A program made the position numbers and the translations under genes. Source: JANQLU01 sp964434955 (GTDB lineage Bacteria > Planctomycetota > Planctomycetia > Pirellulales > Pirellulaceae). From it: DNA of 26,523 nucleotides. The notes under the pieces were generated by a model that worked only from the letters and a program-made list of their open reading frames with translations, searched no databases and was not told the origin of the DNA. Location: the NCBI GenBank assembly GCA_964434955.1, contig CAYSXI010000061.1, positions 1-26,523 on the forward strand. The letters run 5' to 3'. Shown piece by piece: positions 1 through 9,415 of the stretch. The first letter of the stretch is position 1; every line of letters starts with the position of its first letter.

Positions 1-350
1 AGACGCTGTCGGTTGCCGCCGCAGTCGGGTTCATTTCGCTTGGCGGAATCGTGATTCGCAACGGCATCCTGCTGCTGGAGTCCTTTCGGAAACAACAGGA
101 ATTGATGGGCCACAACAAGGACGCGATCGTGCGCGGAAGTCTGGATCGTCTCGCGCCCGTGTTAATGACCACCTTGACGACCGGATTCGGACTTTTACCT
201 TTGGTCATCGGTGGGAACCTGCCCGGCAAAGAGATTTTGTTTCCCGTTGCGACGGTCATTCTCGGAGGGCTCATTGCTTCCGCTGTCGCGGAATACCTGC
301 TTCGACCTGGTTTGTTTTATTACCTGGATTCAAAATCGCATGAGGACTAA
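1..350 (+). CDS. RND efflux permease, CusA/CzcA (heavy-metal) type, C-terminal fragment
   Basis: The reading frame is open from base 3 and ends at TAA 348-350, giving the last 115 residues of a protein whose start lies outside the window. It contains the end of an inner-membrane RND pump: a helix ending GGIVIRNGILLLES, a cytoplasmic stretch with the family signature RGSLDRLAPVLMTTLTTGFG, the segment GNLPGKEILFPVA and a last transmembrane helix. These match the C-terminal end of HME-RND permeases (CusA/CzcA), which export metal ions or drugs across both membranes using the proton gradient with a periplasmic adaptor and an outer-membrane channel. The substrate cannot be told from this end. The GTG at 51 is an internal codon, not a start. 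No partner gene follows. Confidence 0.88.
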   Translation, partial: TLSVAAAVGFISLGGIVIRNGILLLESFRKQQELMGHNKDAIVRGSLDRLAPVLMTTLTTGFGLLPLVIGGNLPGKEILFPVATVILGGLIASAVAEYLLRPGLFYYLDSKSHED

Positions 351-369
351 AGCCAATCAGGCTACGGTT

Positions 370-426
370 CCGTGAAGCCAACCCCAATGCGTGAAGCCAA
401 CCCAAATGCGTGAAGCCAACCCAAAT
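370..426. repeat. Three tandem copies of a 19-bp repeat
   Basis: Copies lie at 370-388, 389-407 and 408-426 with consensus GCGTGAAGCCAACCCAAAT. Copies 2 and 3 are identical and copy 1 differs at a few bases. The unit length is not a multiple of three and every copy carries TGA, so this is a noncoding minisatellite in the convergent gap between the RND permease and the ion channel gene. Confidence 0.9.
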
Positions 427-486
427 GAAAGTGCGGCTGAAATGAAGACAAGGTCCACCCGGCAAACATGTTGGTTTTGATCGCGA

Positions 487-2493
487 CTATGTTTCGTCTT
501 CTGCCAGGACGACCAGCGTGTCGTCTGGGCCAATGGTGTATTCCTTGGTCTTTTCGGGGATCAGTTTGACTCCGAAGTTGTCATCCAACGAATCCTCGAA
601 CTTCTTGATTTTGACGCCCAAACAAACTTCTTCTCTTTGCTGAGCCACATGGATCATGTCCGCATAGCTAACCGTGACCGGGAATTCCTTGAAGTAAAGG
701 CTGGCCGGTTTCAGGTAAATCTCGGAGCCTTCCTCGGAGAATAAATCGTCGTAGACTCGTTTGATATCTGCGTCTTCACTGATCTGTGCAAGGATCATCG
801 AAACGAATCGGTTTGAAATAATGAAGTCGTTGACCCCGGTGCGAGCAACAAGCGGTTGATTCTCGGAATCAAGGATCTCGGTAATCAACTTGATGTTTCC
901 AACGTTTTCCCGATTCTCGTCAAAAATCTGACGTAGAAGCAAGAGAATAACAACCGTTTCCGAGTCGGTGCGTTCCTCGTCCTGCTCGTCACCACCCTGG
1001 CTCAGAATGATGATGTTCCCATACTGAAACGGACGTGCAGCCAACAAGCCATCGCGCGTCAGTGGATTTTCCGTGATCAACTGAATGGAGATCTCTTCCA
1101 GTTCCTCATTGAGTTTTTCGATTTCATCAATCACCGTGTCGTTCGGGGCCCGCAGCATGATATCGATCTGACTGCCTGCTTTGACATAGTCAGCGTATTC
1201 ACGCAGGATAATTTTTACCTTGGGCGTCCAACCGATGATCAGGTTTTTTTCGATTTCGATTGGCTGACGACCACCCGCGAGCAAGTAGTCGCCTGGAGTT
1301 GCGACCGTCGTCGAAAGGTAATCGATGGTCGAGTCGTCTTCGGCCAAAATCAAAATGGCATCACCTTCCTGCATCGGAGAATCGATGGCAGGATTGATGT
1401 CGATCGAGCCGTCTTCATGTCGAACGCCCATCGGAATTCCGTCGGGAAAACGATAGGCAAGATCGCCGAAATTGATTTGCCCCCAATCGTCTTCGTGGAA
1501 ATACATCTCGCAGCCATCGAACGACAAAATCTCTCCATAAACGACACTCAGGCCGACGCTGCGAGAAGTTTGGACCAGGATCTTGGCCAGAATCTCATCG
1601 GTATCCACCGTCACGGCGACGTTCGAAATCTCTTCGACAATTTTTCGGTTTCGATCGAGGAAGACTTCGGCGACGATCGGTACCTCCTCTTCCTCATCCG
1701 ACTCCTCCGACATGGAAGCCACGGCAGCAAGAATCGTTTTGATCACGACCGAATCACTTCCGGCCTTATCGTAATCCGAAGCGGAAGGACTGCAGTTGGC
1801 AAGAACGATCACCGACTTGCAATGCTCAACGGAGGCGATTCCGAGATTTACCAGGGAGGACTCGGCACCACTTCGTGTAACGATTCTTGTGTTCTGTCGA
1901 TCCGGCAAGTGAATCTTCAAGTAGTCATCCATTTCCTCCTTGTCGACTTTCGAAAGAATGACGACACAAGGGTTGTCTTCGCTTTCGTTGGCAATGATCA
2001 ACTCCCGCAAGATTTCTACCACACGTTCGTTCCAGCCGAGGATCAAGGTGTGCCCGTCCTCAACAACCTTTGAATGCCCCTTTTTGAGCTCCGAGATTTT
2101 CTGGTCCAGGGCTGTTGTGATGAAAGCGATTAACGCTGAAAAGATGACGACCCCAACCATTCCGGCCAGGACAGCCGTCGCTTTATAGAAGGGAGATGAA
2201 TCGATGTCATAGGCCATTGTCCCCGGGTCACTCAAGTGATTGAACACCTGGTACAACTGGTGTCCGATTTGGTAGCCGAAGTTCTTGTGGGCTTCTTCCG
2301 ATCCCGGATCCACGTGGACGTAGCGCTCGGCGCCTTGCGGATCGACAAACGCGACGACGCCACGCAACAATCCAATGACCAACAAAGCGGTTATGAACAT
2401 GACGACCAGACCGATGAAAATCGAGCTGCCGCCACGGGACATGAAATTATCGAATCGATATCGAAGTTTTTGTCGAAACGAAAATTGAGTCAT
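487..2493 (-). CDS. CASTOR/POLLUX-related ion channel with two RCK-like domains
   Basis: The 668-residue protein has a short basic N-terminus, a first membrane helix (about 23-48), an extracytoplasmic pore-like region holding HLSDPGT (about 86-92), a second helix (about 104-128) and then a large cytoplasmic part. That part has two nucleotide-binding-like RCK/TrkA-N units, starting near HTLILGWNERVVEIL (about 148) and NLIIGWTPKVKIILREY (about 416). This two-helix plus double-RCK plan, with the GW(N/T) strand-turn, is that of the CASTOR/POLLUX channel family, known from plant nuclear envelopes as cation channels for calcium signalling; bacterial members are poorly studied. Ion selectivity cannot be read here, since no TVGYG-type potassium filter is present. 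The ATG at 2491-2493 has a purine-rich GAGGGA about 10 bases upstream. A calcium-exchanger-family gene lies just upstream on the same strand. Confidence 0.85.
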   Translation of the reverse strand: MTQFSFRQKLRYRFDNFMSRGGSSIFIGLVVMFITALLVIGLLRGVVAFVDPQGAERYVHVDPGSEEAHKNFGYQIGHQLYQVFNHLSDPGTMAYDIDSSPFYKATAVLAGMVGVVIFSALIAFITTALDQKISELKKGHSKVVEDGHTLILGWNERVVEILRELIIANESEDNPCVVILSKVDKEEMDDYLKIHLPDRQNTRIVTRSGAESSLVNLGIASVEHCKSVIVLANCSPSASDYDKAGSDSVVIKTILAAVASMSEESDEEEEVPIVAEVFLDRNRKIVEEISNVAVTVDTDEILAKILVQTSRSVGLSVVYGEILSFDGCEMYFHEDDWGQINFGDLAYRFPDGIPMGVRHEDGSIDINPAIDSPMQEGDAILILAEDDSTIDYLSTTVATPGDYLLAGGRQPIEIEKNLIIGWTPKVKIILREYADYVKAGSQIDIMLRAPNDTVIDEIEKLNEELEEISIQLITENPLTRDGLLAARPFQYGNIIILSQGGDEQDEERTDSETVVILLLLRQIFDENRENVGNIKLITEILDSENQPLVARTGVNDFIISNRFVSMILAQISEDADIKRVYDDLFSEEGSEIYLKPASLYFKEFPVTVSYADMIHVAQQREEVCLGVKIKKFEDSLDDNFGVKLIPEKTKEYTIGPDDTLVVLAEDET

Positions 2494-2758
2494 AGAATGG
2501 ATCCCTCATCGGCCGTTTCTTCACGCAATCCCGAAGCCGAAATCATAAGAGAGTGAGGGGCGATGTCAATTCACCGTTTGCCATCCAGATAGGCCAAATC
2601 GGTACCTAAACACCGACTTTTTCGGTTGGGTATCTTGGTAAACGAAGATTCGCCGGGGCGTTGAGTGTTGGCGGCCGATAAGGGTGACTTGCAAATTGCT
2701 ACAGGTTGCGTCCGATTGAAATCCATTTCCTTCGTCCAACGGTCGAGCATTCGGAGGT

Positions 2759-4099
2759 TTATGCAAACCAGCCCAGAGATCCGCCGATCGCGTAGAGGAT
2801 GAAGATTGCGTAGAGCACACAAAGAAAACAAGCTTTGAAAAGCGTGAGTTGTCGCCGGTGCCACATCACGAGAAGTGTGATCAAAGAAAATACGCAGAGC
2901 AGAATTCTCAGCATCATCAGGCCTCGGATCGGCTCGCCATTTTGAGTCAAAGGGATGGGTTGCCAATCGTTCAAATAGCAACCCACCAAAAGCGGGATGG
3001 AAAGGCAGATGGTGATGTCAAAAATGTTGGAGCCGAATGCGTTGGATACGGCGCCGTCGTCGTCTCCTCGCTGGGCCGATCCGATCGAAAGGAATGTGTC
3101 CGGCACGCTCGACGCCGCTGCGGCGATGATCACCGCGACGAAAAAGATCGGAATGTTGAGAACGGTTGAAATGGCATTTGTCACTTCAACGAGCCAGTAG
3201 CAGGCTCCCGCAGCCAGCAAAGTCGTAACGCCGACGACCAGCCAGCAAGTGACTTTGTTCAAGGGGATTTCGATCAAGCCAAAAAAAGCACCGGCCGTAT
3301 CATCGTCTTCGTCATCGTCTTCGGTGCCGTCCTCATCGAACCGGTTCGCCAAGTCGCGACTCACTTTCTGGCCCTCGGATTCTAGCGACTTGATTGCAGA
3401 CTCGACGCTCATTCCGTCGTCAACTTTTGCCTGCAACTGGTCCATCTGTTTCCGGAAGGATTGGGCATCGTAGTAGAGTTTGATGACGTAGCCGACATAA
3501 GCCAGGAGAAGGACAATCGCCATCCACCACGACATCTTTTCCATGAAAAGAAACGAGATCAGGATGATTTCACAGCAGAGAAACCACATGCCGTCTCGGG
3601 AAATGACTTTCGAATCAACGTCGATGGTTGGACGGTCGCGCCGGGAGATTGCCATGACGATGACACAAACCGCGGGAATCAGAATCATGTTGTAAACCGC
3701 GCTTCCCGCACAGGTAGCGATGGTGGCCCCAAAACCGTCCGCACTGGCCTCCCCGACATTCGCTTGGTCAACCGCCCATACTGCAACCACCACAAAGAAA
3801 ATCCCGCTGAACAACTCGGGCATGGAGCTTGCAATGGCATCCAGCGTGGCGCCTCGAACGGACCCAGGCACTCGAAATGCCTTGCCAATCCACTGAGCCG
3901 CGTCGGCAAATGGGTCACAGACTTGCCAGATGATGATCGAGATCACCACGGTTTGCGCCATCAAGAAGGCCATATTGAGGAAGACATTATCCGGAGCAAT
4001 AAGGAAATGTCCGATTGCCGTTGCCCCCAGGCCCAGCAGCGAAATCACGGCCACAATCAATGATCGAGGAATCGTGGTCGATTTTTCGTCGGAAGCCAT
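2759..4099 (-). CDS. Sodium/calcium exchanger family antiporter (CaCA superfamily)
   Basis: Read from the ATG at 4097-4099 it has 446 residues; the frame also extends to a TTG at 4171, which would add a non-conserved 24 residues before the hydrophobic start. The two alpha repeats of the CaCA superfamily are clear: alpha-1 around GATLDAIASSMPELFSGIF (83-101) and alpha-2 around AAAASSVPDTFLSIGSAQRG (326-345), followed by NAFGSNIFDI. SSMPE and SVPD carry the acidic residues that bind the ion in this family, and SVPDTF resembles the alpha-2 motif of animal NCX. About ten membrane helices flank a central cytoplasmic loop (about 208-270) with a run of acidic residues at 255-267. It should exchange Ca2+ or another cation against Na+, H+ or K+; the ions are not determined by sequence. 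Confidence 0.87.
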   Translation of the reverse strand: MASDEKSTTIPRSLIVAVISLLGLGATAIGHFLIAPDNVFLNMAFLMAQTVVISIIIWQVCDPFADAAQWIGKAFRVPGSVRGATLDAIASSMPELFSGIFFVVVAVWAVDQANVGEASADGFGATIATCAGSAVYNMILIPAVCVIVMAISRRDRPTIDVDSKVISRDGMWFLCCEIILISFLFMEKMSWWMAIVLLLAYVGYVIKLYYDAQSFRKQMDQLQAKVDDGMSVESAIKSLESEGQKVSRDLANRFDEDGTEDDDEDDDTAGAFFGLIEIPLNKVTCWLVVGVTTLLAAGACYWLVEVTNAISTVLNIPIFFVAVIIAAAASSVPDTFLSIGSAQRGDDDGAVSNAFGSNIFDITICLSIPLLVGCYLNDWQPIPLTQNGEPIRGLMMLRILLCVFSLITLLVMWHRRQLTLFKACFLCVLYAIFILYAIGGSLGWFA

Positions 4100-4355
4100 A
4101 GAATTTTTCGAGCAAAAAACGGAGGTGGAAATTGCGGCAAGAGGACGCAATGTAACCGGATGTTTGATCAAAGGGCAGGGGAGGGGCGAAGCCGAGAATC
4201 GCCAATTCGATCGAAACCCGGTGACCGGCCAGTCACTCTATCCGTCGCTCATGACCAGCGCCAGAACTTGGGCCAAGCTGATGGTCTCACGCCTCTTCCG
4301 GCCTCGGAAAAGCCAAATTCGCATCCGAACTTGAAACCAGTCTCGGCCCTCGCTG

Positions 4356-4709
4356 CTACTTGGATTCCTTTTTCGGGTCAGAGTCCTTTCCCTTCCCGGA
4401 ATCCTTTCCTTCATCGGGTCCCTTCTCACCATCCTTGGTTTTCTTGTCTTTGTCTTTGGGAGTCTCGTCGTTTTTGTCCGAAGGGTTTTTGTCTTCGGGT
4501 TTCCGATTGTCGGGCTTGGGATCTTTGTTGCCCTCGGAATCGGTACCGCCGCCGACGACTGGCTGCTTGATTTTCGTGTCGCGGGGAATCATTTTTTCAT
4601 CGTTGCCTTTTCTTTCGGTCACCGTCGGCTCGGAGCAGCCTGCCGACAGTACCAGCCCACTGAGACCAAGGCTCAAAATTCCGCAGACGATCAATCGTTT
4701 TGAATTCAT
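4356..4709 (-). CDS. Small charged putative lipoprotein, function unknown
   Basis: The 117-residue product begins with a signal peptide (KR in the n-region, hydrophobic 6-22) and a lipobox-like LSAGC with Cys25. The -3 residue is Ser rather than the usual Leu/Val, so lipidation is likely but not certain. From about residue 30 the chain is almost entirely Lys, Asp, Glu, Gly, Pro, Asn and Ser, and is expected to be disordered and highly charged, perhaps associated with the envelope or cell wall. No domain is recognised. It lies 85 bases downstream of the Asp-box protein on the same strand and could share its transcript. The start is the ATG at 4707-4709. Confidence 0.65.
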   Translation of the reverse strand: MNSKRLIVCGILSLGLSGLVLSAGCSEPTVTERKGNDEKMIPRDTKIKQPVVGGGTDSEGNKDPKPDNRKPEDKNPSDKNDETPKDKDKKTKDGEKGPDEGKDSGKGKDSDPKKESK

Positions 4710-4794
4710 GGCAATACTAGGAATAGATGGTTGTCATTTTTCGTTCGGCAGCGCCGCGGCAACTACCGAACGAATTCGTCGAATCAATACACGT

Positions 4795-7098
4795 TTATTT
4801 TTGTAATGACTTTACGTCCAGCGTAAACATTCCACGCCCGTGCGTGGCGATCACAAGGACTTTGTCTCGCTCGTGTACGACCAAATCGTGCACAAACGTG
4901 ATTGGCAATCCCGAGCCCAAAACGTTCCATGTTTTACCGGCGTCGGTGGAAACATAGACGCCAAGGTCCGTGCCAACATAAAGGACGTTTTTGTTGGCGG
5001 GATCTTCCTTAATGACGTTCACGGGGCCGCCCGGGATTCCCTTGCTGATGTCCTCCCAGTCCTTACCAAAGTTCTTGGACCGGTACACATAAACTTGGAA
5101 GTCGTTGTCACGCTTTCCGTTCTTCGTCATGTACACGGTTCCTTCGTCGTACTTCGAAGCAACAATGCGTGAGACCCAGGTTTTTCCTCGCAAAATCTCG
5201 GTCCAGGTCTTTCCATCATCCCGGGTGACGTGAACGCGACCGTCATCCGTTCCTACGTACAAAACTCCAGGTTGGATCGGTGATTCTGAAAGTGTCGAGA
5301 TCGTCTGGTAGCTGATGTTTCCACGCCGACTGTCGTCATTGTAGGTCAAGTCAGGGCTGATTCGCGTCCAGTCGTCGCCGCGATTGGTTGACTTGAATAC
5401 GTATTGCATCCCGTGATAAATCGTATTGGAGTCGTGGGGTGAAAGGATGAATGGTGCGAGCCATTGACCACGCAAAGCTGGTTCTCCCTGTTTGGCTCGC
5501 GGAACAATCGACTTGGTTTTGCGGCGTCCCGAAACAGAAAACTCGGTCCGCTGAATCCGACCGTAAAAACTTTCCGAATAAAGAATGTTCGGATTGTTGG
5601 GGTCGACGGCGTGGTAACTGGCTTCGCCACCAGCTGTCATTTTCCAATCGGTCAATGGATTGAATTGGGGGCGATGGTTTGACGGCCCAGTCCAACTGTT
5701 GTTGTCCTGGATCGAACCGTAAACGTTAAACGGTCGTTTGTTGTCGACCGCGACATTGTAAAACTGAACGACGGGGAGATTCTCGATGTTCTTCCAGGTT
5801 TTCCCACCGTCATAGGAAATATTCACCCCACCATCGTTGCCATTGATGATGTGTTTCGAATTCTTGGGATTGATCCACATCGCATGGTGATCACCGTGCA
5901 ATCCACGAAAAAAGACACGATCATATTTCTTTCCACCGTCGGTCGAACGCAGCATGGGTACGCCCATGATGAATGTCGTGTCCTCATCGTTGGGGTCCAC
6001 TCGAATCTGGCCAAAGACCCAACCATAGGTGGAGAAAAGTCGCGTCATGTTCTGGTCGCGTTGACTGGTTTTTGTCCAGGTCTTACCCGCGTCATTCGAT
6101 CGGTAAACTTCCGCGCCTTTCAACACGTCTTTGCGAGGGCGGCCGTAGGCATCGCGTTCCCCCGGACGCGCTTTCCTCGCGACTTCGTGATTGTCAATCA
6201 ACGCGTAAATAACGTCCGGGTTGCTTGCTGCCAGAGCAATCCCTGTTCTTCCAGCCTTTCCGCGCGGAGGCAAACCCTCCGTCAGGTGCGTCCATGTTTC
6301 CCCACCATCGGTCGACTTGTAAACGCCGCCACCGTTACCTGGTAGTGGATCACTCCATGGTCGGCGAATTCGGTGCCACATCGAAGCGTAAAGAATGTCC
6401 GGGTTGGCTGGATTGATCACCAGATCGATGGCACCCGTCATCGTGTCCTCGTAAAGAACTTTCTTCCAGGATTTTCCACCATCGGTTGTTTTGTACACGC
6501 CCCGTTCCTTGTTCGGGGTGTATTCGTGACCGCTGGCCGCGATGTAGACGACGTCCGAATTCTTCGGGTGAACAACGATCCGAGCGATATGATGGGAATC
6601 TTCGAGGCCCATGTGCTTCCAGGTTTTTCCTTCGTCATCCGAGCGATAGACGCCGGTTCCCGACATGCTACTTCGAAAAATGTTGGCCTCACCCAGTCCA
6701 ACCCAAACCGTATTGGTATTCGAAGGGTCCACCGCGATCGCGCCAACCGAAGCTGAGGGAGCGTCATCGAAAATCGGGGTCCAGGTCGTCGCCTCGTTTT
6801 CCGTTTTCCAAACGCCCCCGGACGCCGTTGCCACGTAAAAGGTGTGAGGTTTATCCTCGGGAACCGCCAAGTCGGTGACTCGACCACTCATTAACATCGG
6901 GCCGATATGCCGCCAACGCAAACCCGAGTAAGGCGTGGACTGCTGCATTTTCAAATGCTGTTGGTGCCATTCCAATCGAGTTTTCGAATCAAGAACCGGC
7001 TCCTTCAATTCCTTTTGGGCCTTTGCAACTTGTTCGAAACTACAAAATGTCAAACCTAGGATGATGATGGCGCAAAGCGTGATGTCTAGTCGTTTCAT
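4795..7098 (-). CDS. Secreted Asp-box (BNR/VPS10-sortilin-like) beta-propeller protein
   Basis: With the ATG at 7096-7098 it has 767 residues. The alternative ATG at 7116 adds MTRVPP in front of a standard signal peptide (KR, then a hydrophobic core, ending near VAKAQ). The mature part is filled with Asp-box motifs of the form S-x-D-x-G-x-T-W: SDDEGKTW, TTDGGKSW, STDGGETW, SNDAGKTW, SYDGGKTW, TRDDGKTW and STDAGKTW among others, often preceded by GVY and followed by a strand that ends in NPD(I/V)(L/I)Y. This is typical of many-bladed propellers of the sortilin/VPS10 and BNR type; proteins that begin WRHIGP...GRVTDLAV are common in planctomycetes. The role is unknown: such folds bind ligands or hydrolyse sugars, and no catalytic set of residues could be assigned. 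It is probably periplasmic or extracellular. Confidence 0.82.
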   Translation of the reverse strand: MKRLDITLCAIIILGLTFCSFEQVAKAQKELKEPVLDSKTRLEWHQQHLKMQQSTPYSGLRWRHIGPMLMSGRVTDLAVPEDKPHTFYVATASGGVWKTENEATTWTPIFDDAPSASVGAIAVDPSNTNTVWVGLGEANIFRSSMSGTGVYRSDDEGKTWKHMGLEDSHHIARIVVHPKNSDVVYIAASGHEYTPNKERGVYKTTDGGKSWKKVLYEDTMTGAIDLVINPANPDILYASMWHRIRRPWSDPLPGNGGGVYKSTDGGETWTHLTEGLPPRGKAGRTGIALAASNPDVIYALIDNHEVARKARPGERDAYGRPRKDVLKGAEVYRSNDAGKTWTKTSQRDQNMTRLFSTYGWVFGQIRVDPNDEDTTFIMGVPMLRSTDGGKKYDRVFFRGLHGDHHAMWINPKNSKHIINGNDGGVNISYDGGKTWKNIENLPVVQFYNVAVDNKRPFNVYGSIQDNNSWTGPSNHRPQFNPLTDWKMTAGGEASYHAVDPNNPNILYSESFYGRIQRTEFSVSGRRKTKSIVPRAKQGEPALRGQWLAPFILSPHDSNTIYHGMQYVFKSTNRGDDWTRISPDLTYNDDSRRGNISYQTISTLSESPIQPGVLYVGTDDGRVHVTRDDGKTWTEILRGKTWVSRIVASKYDEGTVYMTKNGKRDNDFQVYVYRSKNFGKDWEDISKGIPGGPVNVIKEDPANKNVLYVGTDLGVYVSTDAGKTWNVLGSGLPITFVHDLVVHERDKVLVIATHGRGMFTLDVKSLQK

Positions 7099-7237
7099 TG
7101 GGGGAACCCGAGTCATAGGTTGTTCGATGGGCGAAGCATCCGACTATTTTAGTGAGTCCGATGGGCAGTTGTAGCAGGCCAAGCCGATTCGGCCCCAACA
7201 TTTGCCCAGGGAAGTTCAATCATTTGCCGAAGGAAGT

Positions 7238-7906
7238 TCATTCCAGGCGAGTGGATTTCTTTCGGCGAGACTTTCCAGCCAGTTTCGGCCTGGGCACAGG
7301 ATCGAATGCCTCGCCTTCGCGGTTTTGGCGACGCTCGAGCTTGGCAACCCGTTTTCGAAGTCGTAGACCATCCAAAAGTGTGGACTGAAGCTGGGTGGTC
7401 AACGTCCAGAGCGAAACCACTACGGCAGTTACTGAAATCAGGTTGCCGATCGTATAGGCCACGAATGAGCCGTCCACAAAGGCCCAGACCGACAGGATTT
7501 GCCCAACCAGGAAAAGAAAGATCCCGAATGACGCCAAGTGAATCGGTGGGACAGTCGAAGGTGTCGGTGGGGGTTTGGGGTTTTTCGTTTCACGCAGAGC
7601 CGCGTTGCCCGTCGTCGGCGCGAATTGCTGTTGCGAATCAGGACCGGTATGGCCGACATCGAAACGATATTCAGGATGGTCCGACTCAATCGGCTTTTTG
7701 ATGGAGTTTTTCTTGCGATGATTCTGGACGGATTTCTTGACCTGTTTCTTGGAGCGCTTTTCCGTTGGCCGCTTTTTCGACTTGTGCACAATTCGGAATT
7801 GGTCCCCGATGACCTGATTGCAAAGATTGCAGCGTGAATCGCTTGTGCCTGAAATCAGGGTCACAATTGCCATTTTTGAACAATGGGGACACCAAAGCGT
7901 CGACAT
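7238..7906 (-). CDS. Zinc-ribbon membrane protein of unknown function
   Basis: The 222-residue protein starts with a four-cysteine zinc ribbon, CPHC at 6-9 and CNLC at 26-29. It continues with a very basic, probably disordered stretch (about 40-75, many Lys and Arg), a Pro-rich linker, two hydrophobic segments (about 123-140 and 147-168), and a charged C-terminal part that may form a short coiled coil (LRLRKRVAKLERRQNREGE). This plan of zinc ribbon, linker and membrane anchor occurs in many uncharacterised planctomycete proteins. No function can be assigned. The ATG at 7904-7906 puts the first CxxC right at the N-terminus. It is 185 bases downstream of the small membrane protein gene on the same strand. 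Confidence 0.62.
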   Translation of the reverse strand: MSTLWCPHCSKMAIVTLISGTSDSRCNLCNQVIGDQFRIVHKSKKRPTEKRSKKQVKKSVQNHRKKNSIKKPIESDHPEYRFDVGHTGPDSQQQFAPTTGNAALRETKNPKPPPTPSTVPPIHLASFGIFLFLVGQILSVWAFVDGSFVAYTIGNLISVTAVVVSLWTLTTQLQSTLLDGLRLRKRVAKLERRQNREGEAFDPVPRPKLAGKSRRKKSTRLE

Positions 7907-8091
7907 AGGAAGCCGCAGAAAAACCAGTTACCGTTTTCCTTTATCGACTTGCCGACAACGAAAGGCCTCTGGAATCTGTTGGATCGCGGCGGGTACTCGC
8001 TTTTACGAACGCCGCAAAACCGAAAGCACGAGAGAATCGGAATAACCGCTACAGATTATGCGTCGGGCGTCGAGGCATGGCGCGACCTCCG

Positions 8092-8349
8092 TCACTTGCG
8101 GGCGCTTTCAATTCGCGCGTTTCTCAGTTCCTCGGCCTCGCGCCAGAGTTCGAGCTCGGCTCCTTGAGGATGATACCGTACGTCGTCTTCAAGGTAGTAA
8201 GCGGCGGGTAGCTTCTTTTCTTTCAAGTCTTCTTCCAAGTCCGTTTTGGGCCTGGCCGTTAGCTCGAGACAGTAACCTGCAAGAAAGGTGACCAGGAAAA
8301 CCAATAGGAGAAATAGAAACGTCTTTAGATCCTGCAGAAGATTTGGCAT
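8092..8349 (-). CDS. Small single-span membrane protein, unknown function
   Basis: The 85-residue product has one strongly hydrophobic helix at about 10-28, then a charged tail with DLEEDLKEKK and a distal Glu/Arg-rich amphipathic stretch (about 62-84). No family is recognised. Reality as a gene is supported by the well-formed membrane segment, an ATG start and its position 64 bases after nrnA on the same strand, where it could be the last gene of that transcript. The size makes this tentative. Confidence 0.5.
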   Translation of the reverse strand: MPNLLQDLKTFLFLLLVFLVTFLAGYCLELTARPKTDLEEDLKEKKLPAAYYLEDDVRYHPQGAELELWREAEELRNARIESARK

Positions 8350-8413
8350 TCAGTCGGCTCCCATGGATTCTCAAATCGAGTCCACGCCTGAACCTGTTGC
8401 TGGCAACATAAGA

Positions 8414-9403
8414 TCAAGCGTTTGACAATTGCTCACGTACAAAGGGCAAGAGTTGGTTTTTCACGCTTTCGAAATCACTTTTGATGAACGCGCCCGCCGC
8501 CGCTTTGTGGCCGCCTCCTCCGAAGTTCGCCGCGACCTGGTTGCATTCAACCGCACAACGACTGCGGAAACTGATTTTGAATCCACCGGTCGGTTGTTCG
8601 ATCATGATCACCGCAAACTTAGTCCCATCAATTTCCAACGCGAAATTGACCAGGTCCTCCGTGTCACTGGGAAGGGCACCGGTTGTTTCGAAATCCTCTT
8701 TCAAAATGTACGTGTAAGCGAATATGCCGTCCAATTCGGTTGTCATGCGCGATAAAACGACCCCACAAAGTCGAATCCGGCCAAGGGTCTGACGTTCGTA
8801 CAGATTCCGGTAAATCTCAGCAGGCTTCGCGCCCGCATCGACGAGCTTGGCAGTAACACGGTAGGTGTTGGCGTTGGTCGATGGGAATCGGAACCAGCCC
8901 GTGTCCGTCGCGATGGCGGCATAGATCGGCATCGCCATTTCTGCGGTCAGCTCGACCCCGAACGCTTCGGCCGCCTCGACCACGAGCCGCCCCGTTGCTT
9001 CTGCCGTCGTATTCTTGAAAGGCTCAGCTCCCAAGTCATCTTCGCCAACGTGGTGATCAAAGATGACTTTGGTGCCACCAAACTGTTTGATGACTTCGCC
9101 CATGTCCCCCAGTTGAGCCCAGGCGCTGGTATCCAGGATCATCAATAAATCGTCACCAATGAGATCCTCGACTTGCCAATCAACTCCAATCGTGCTGAGC
9201 AGTCCCTCGGGATCAATGAATTTCAAATTCGGTGGCGTTTCCTGACCATTGACGATTCGAACTTTTTTACCCATGGCCATCAGAATTCGAGCCATACCGA
9301 GTTCGCTTCCCAGGGCATCGCAATCCGGTCGAATATGGCTGGTCAGAATGACCGTTTGGGCTGAATCGATGATTCGTCGTAGGCGTTCCCAATTGATGGA
9401 CAT
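8414..9403 (-). CDS. nrnA: DHH/DHHA1 phosphoesterase, NrnA-type oligoribonuclease / pAp phosphatase
   Basis: The 329-residue length fits the NrnA family. The N-terminal DHH domain shows HIRPDCDALGS (23-33), a metal-binding motif, IL-D-TS (about 89-93) and FDHH (115-118). The C-terminal DHHA1 domain ends in GGGGHKAAAGA (295-305), which binds the substrate. NrnA-type enzymes remove the last nucleotides from RNA fragments of two to five nucleotides and also dephosphorylate 3'-phosphoadenosine 5'-phosphate, using Mn2+ in the cytoplasm. Cyclic dinucleotide hydrolysis is a known alternative role of close relatives. It starts at ATG 9401-9403, 12 bases after the ribF stop, with a GGAAAAG purine run just before it, so it is very likely translated from the same message as ribF. 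PNPase, whose end products it would finish, is encoded 1.8 kb upstream. Confidence 0.88.
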   Translation of the reverse strand: MSINWERLRRIIDSAQTVILTSHIRPDCDALGSELGMARILMAMGKKVRIVNGQETPPNLKFIDPEGLLSTIGVDWQVEDLIGDDLLMILDTSAWAQLGDMGEVIKQFGGTKVIFDHHVGEDDLGAEPFKNTTAEATGRLVVEAAEAFGVELTAEMAMPIYAAIATDTGWFRFPSTNANTYRVTAKLVDAGAKPAEIYRNLYERQTLGRIRLCGVVLSRMTTELDGIFAYTYILKEDFETTGALPSDTEDLVNFALEIDGTKFAVIMIEQPTGGFKISFRSRCAVECNQVAANFGGGGHKAAAGAFIKSDFESVKNQLLPFVREQLSNA

Positions 9404-9415
9404 TTTCTTTTCCGT

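Noticed and set aside
1417..2073. 218-codon open frame antisense to the ion channel gene
   Set aside because: It lies wholly inside a well-supported gene on the opposite strand and its product shows no domain.
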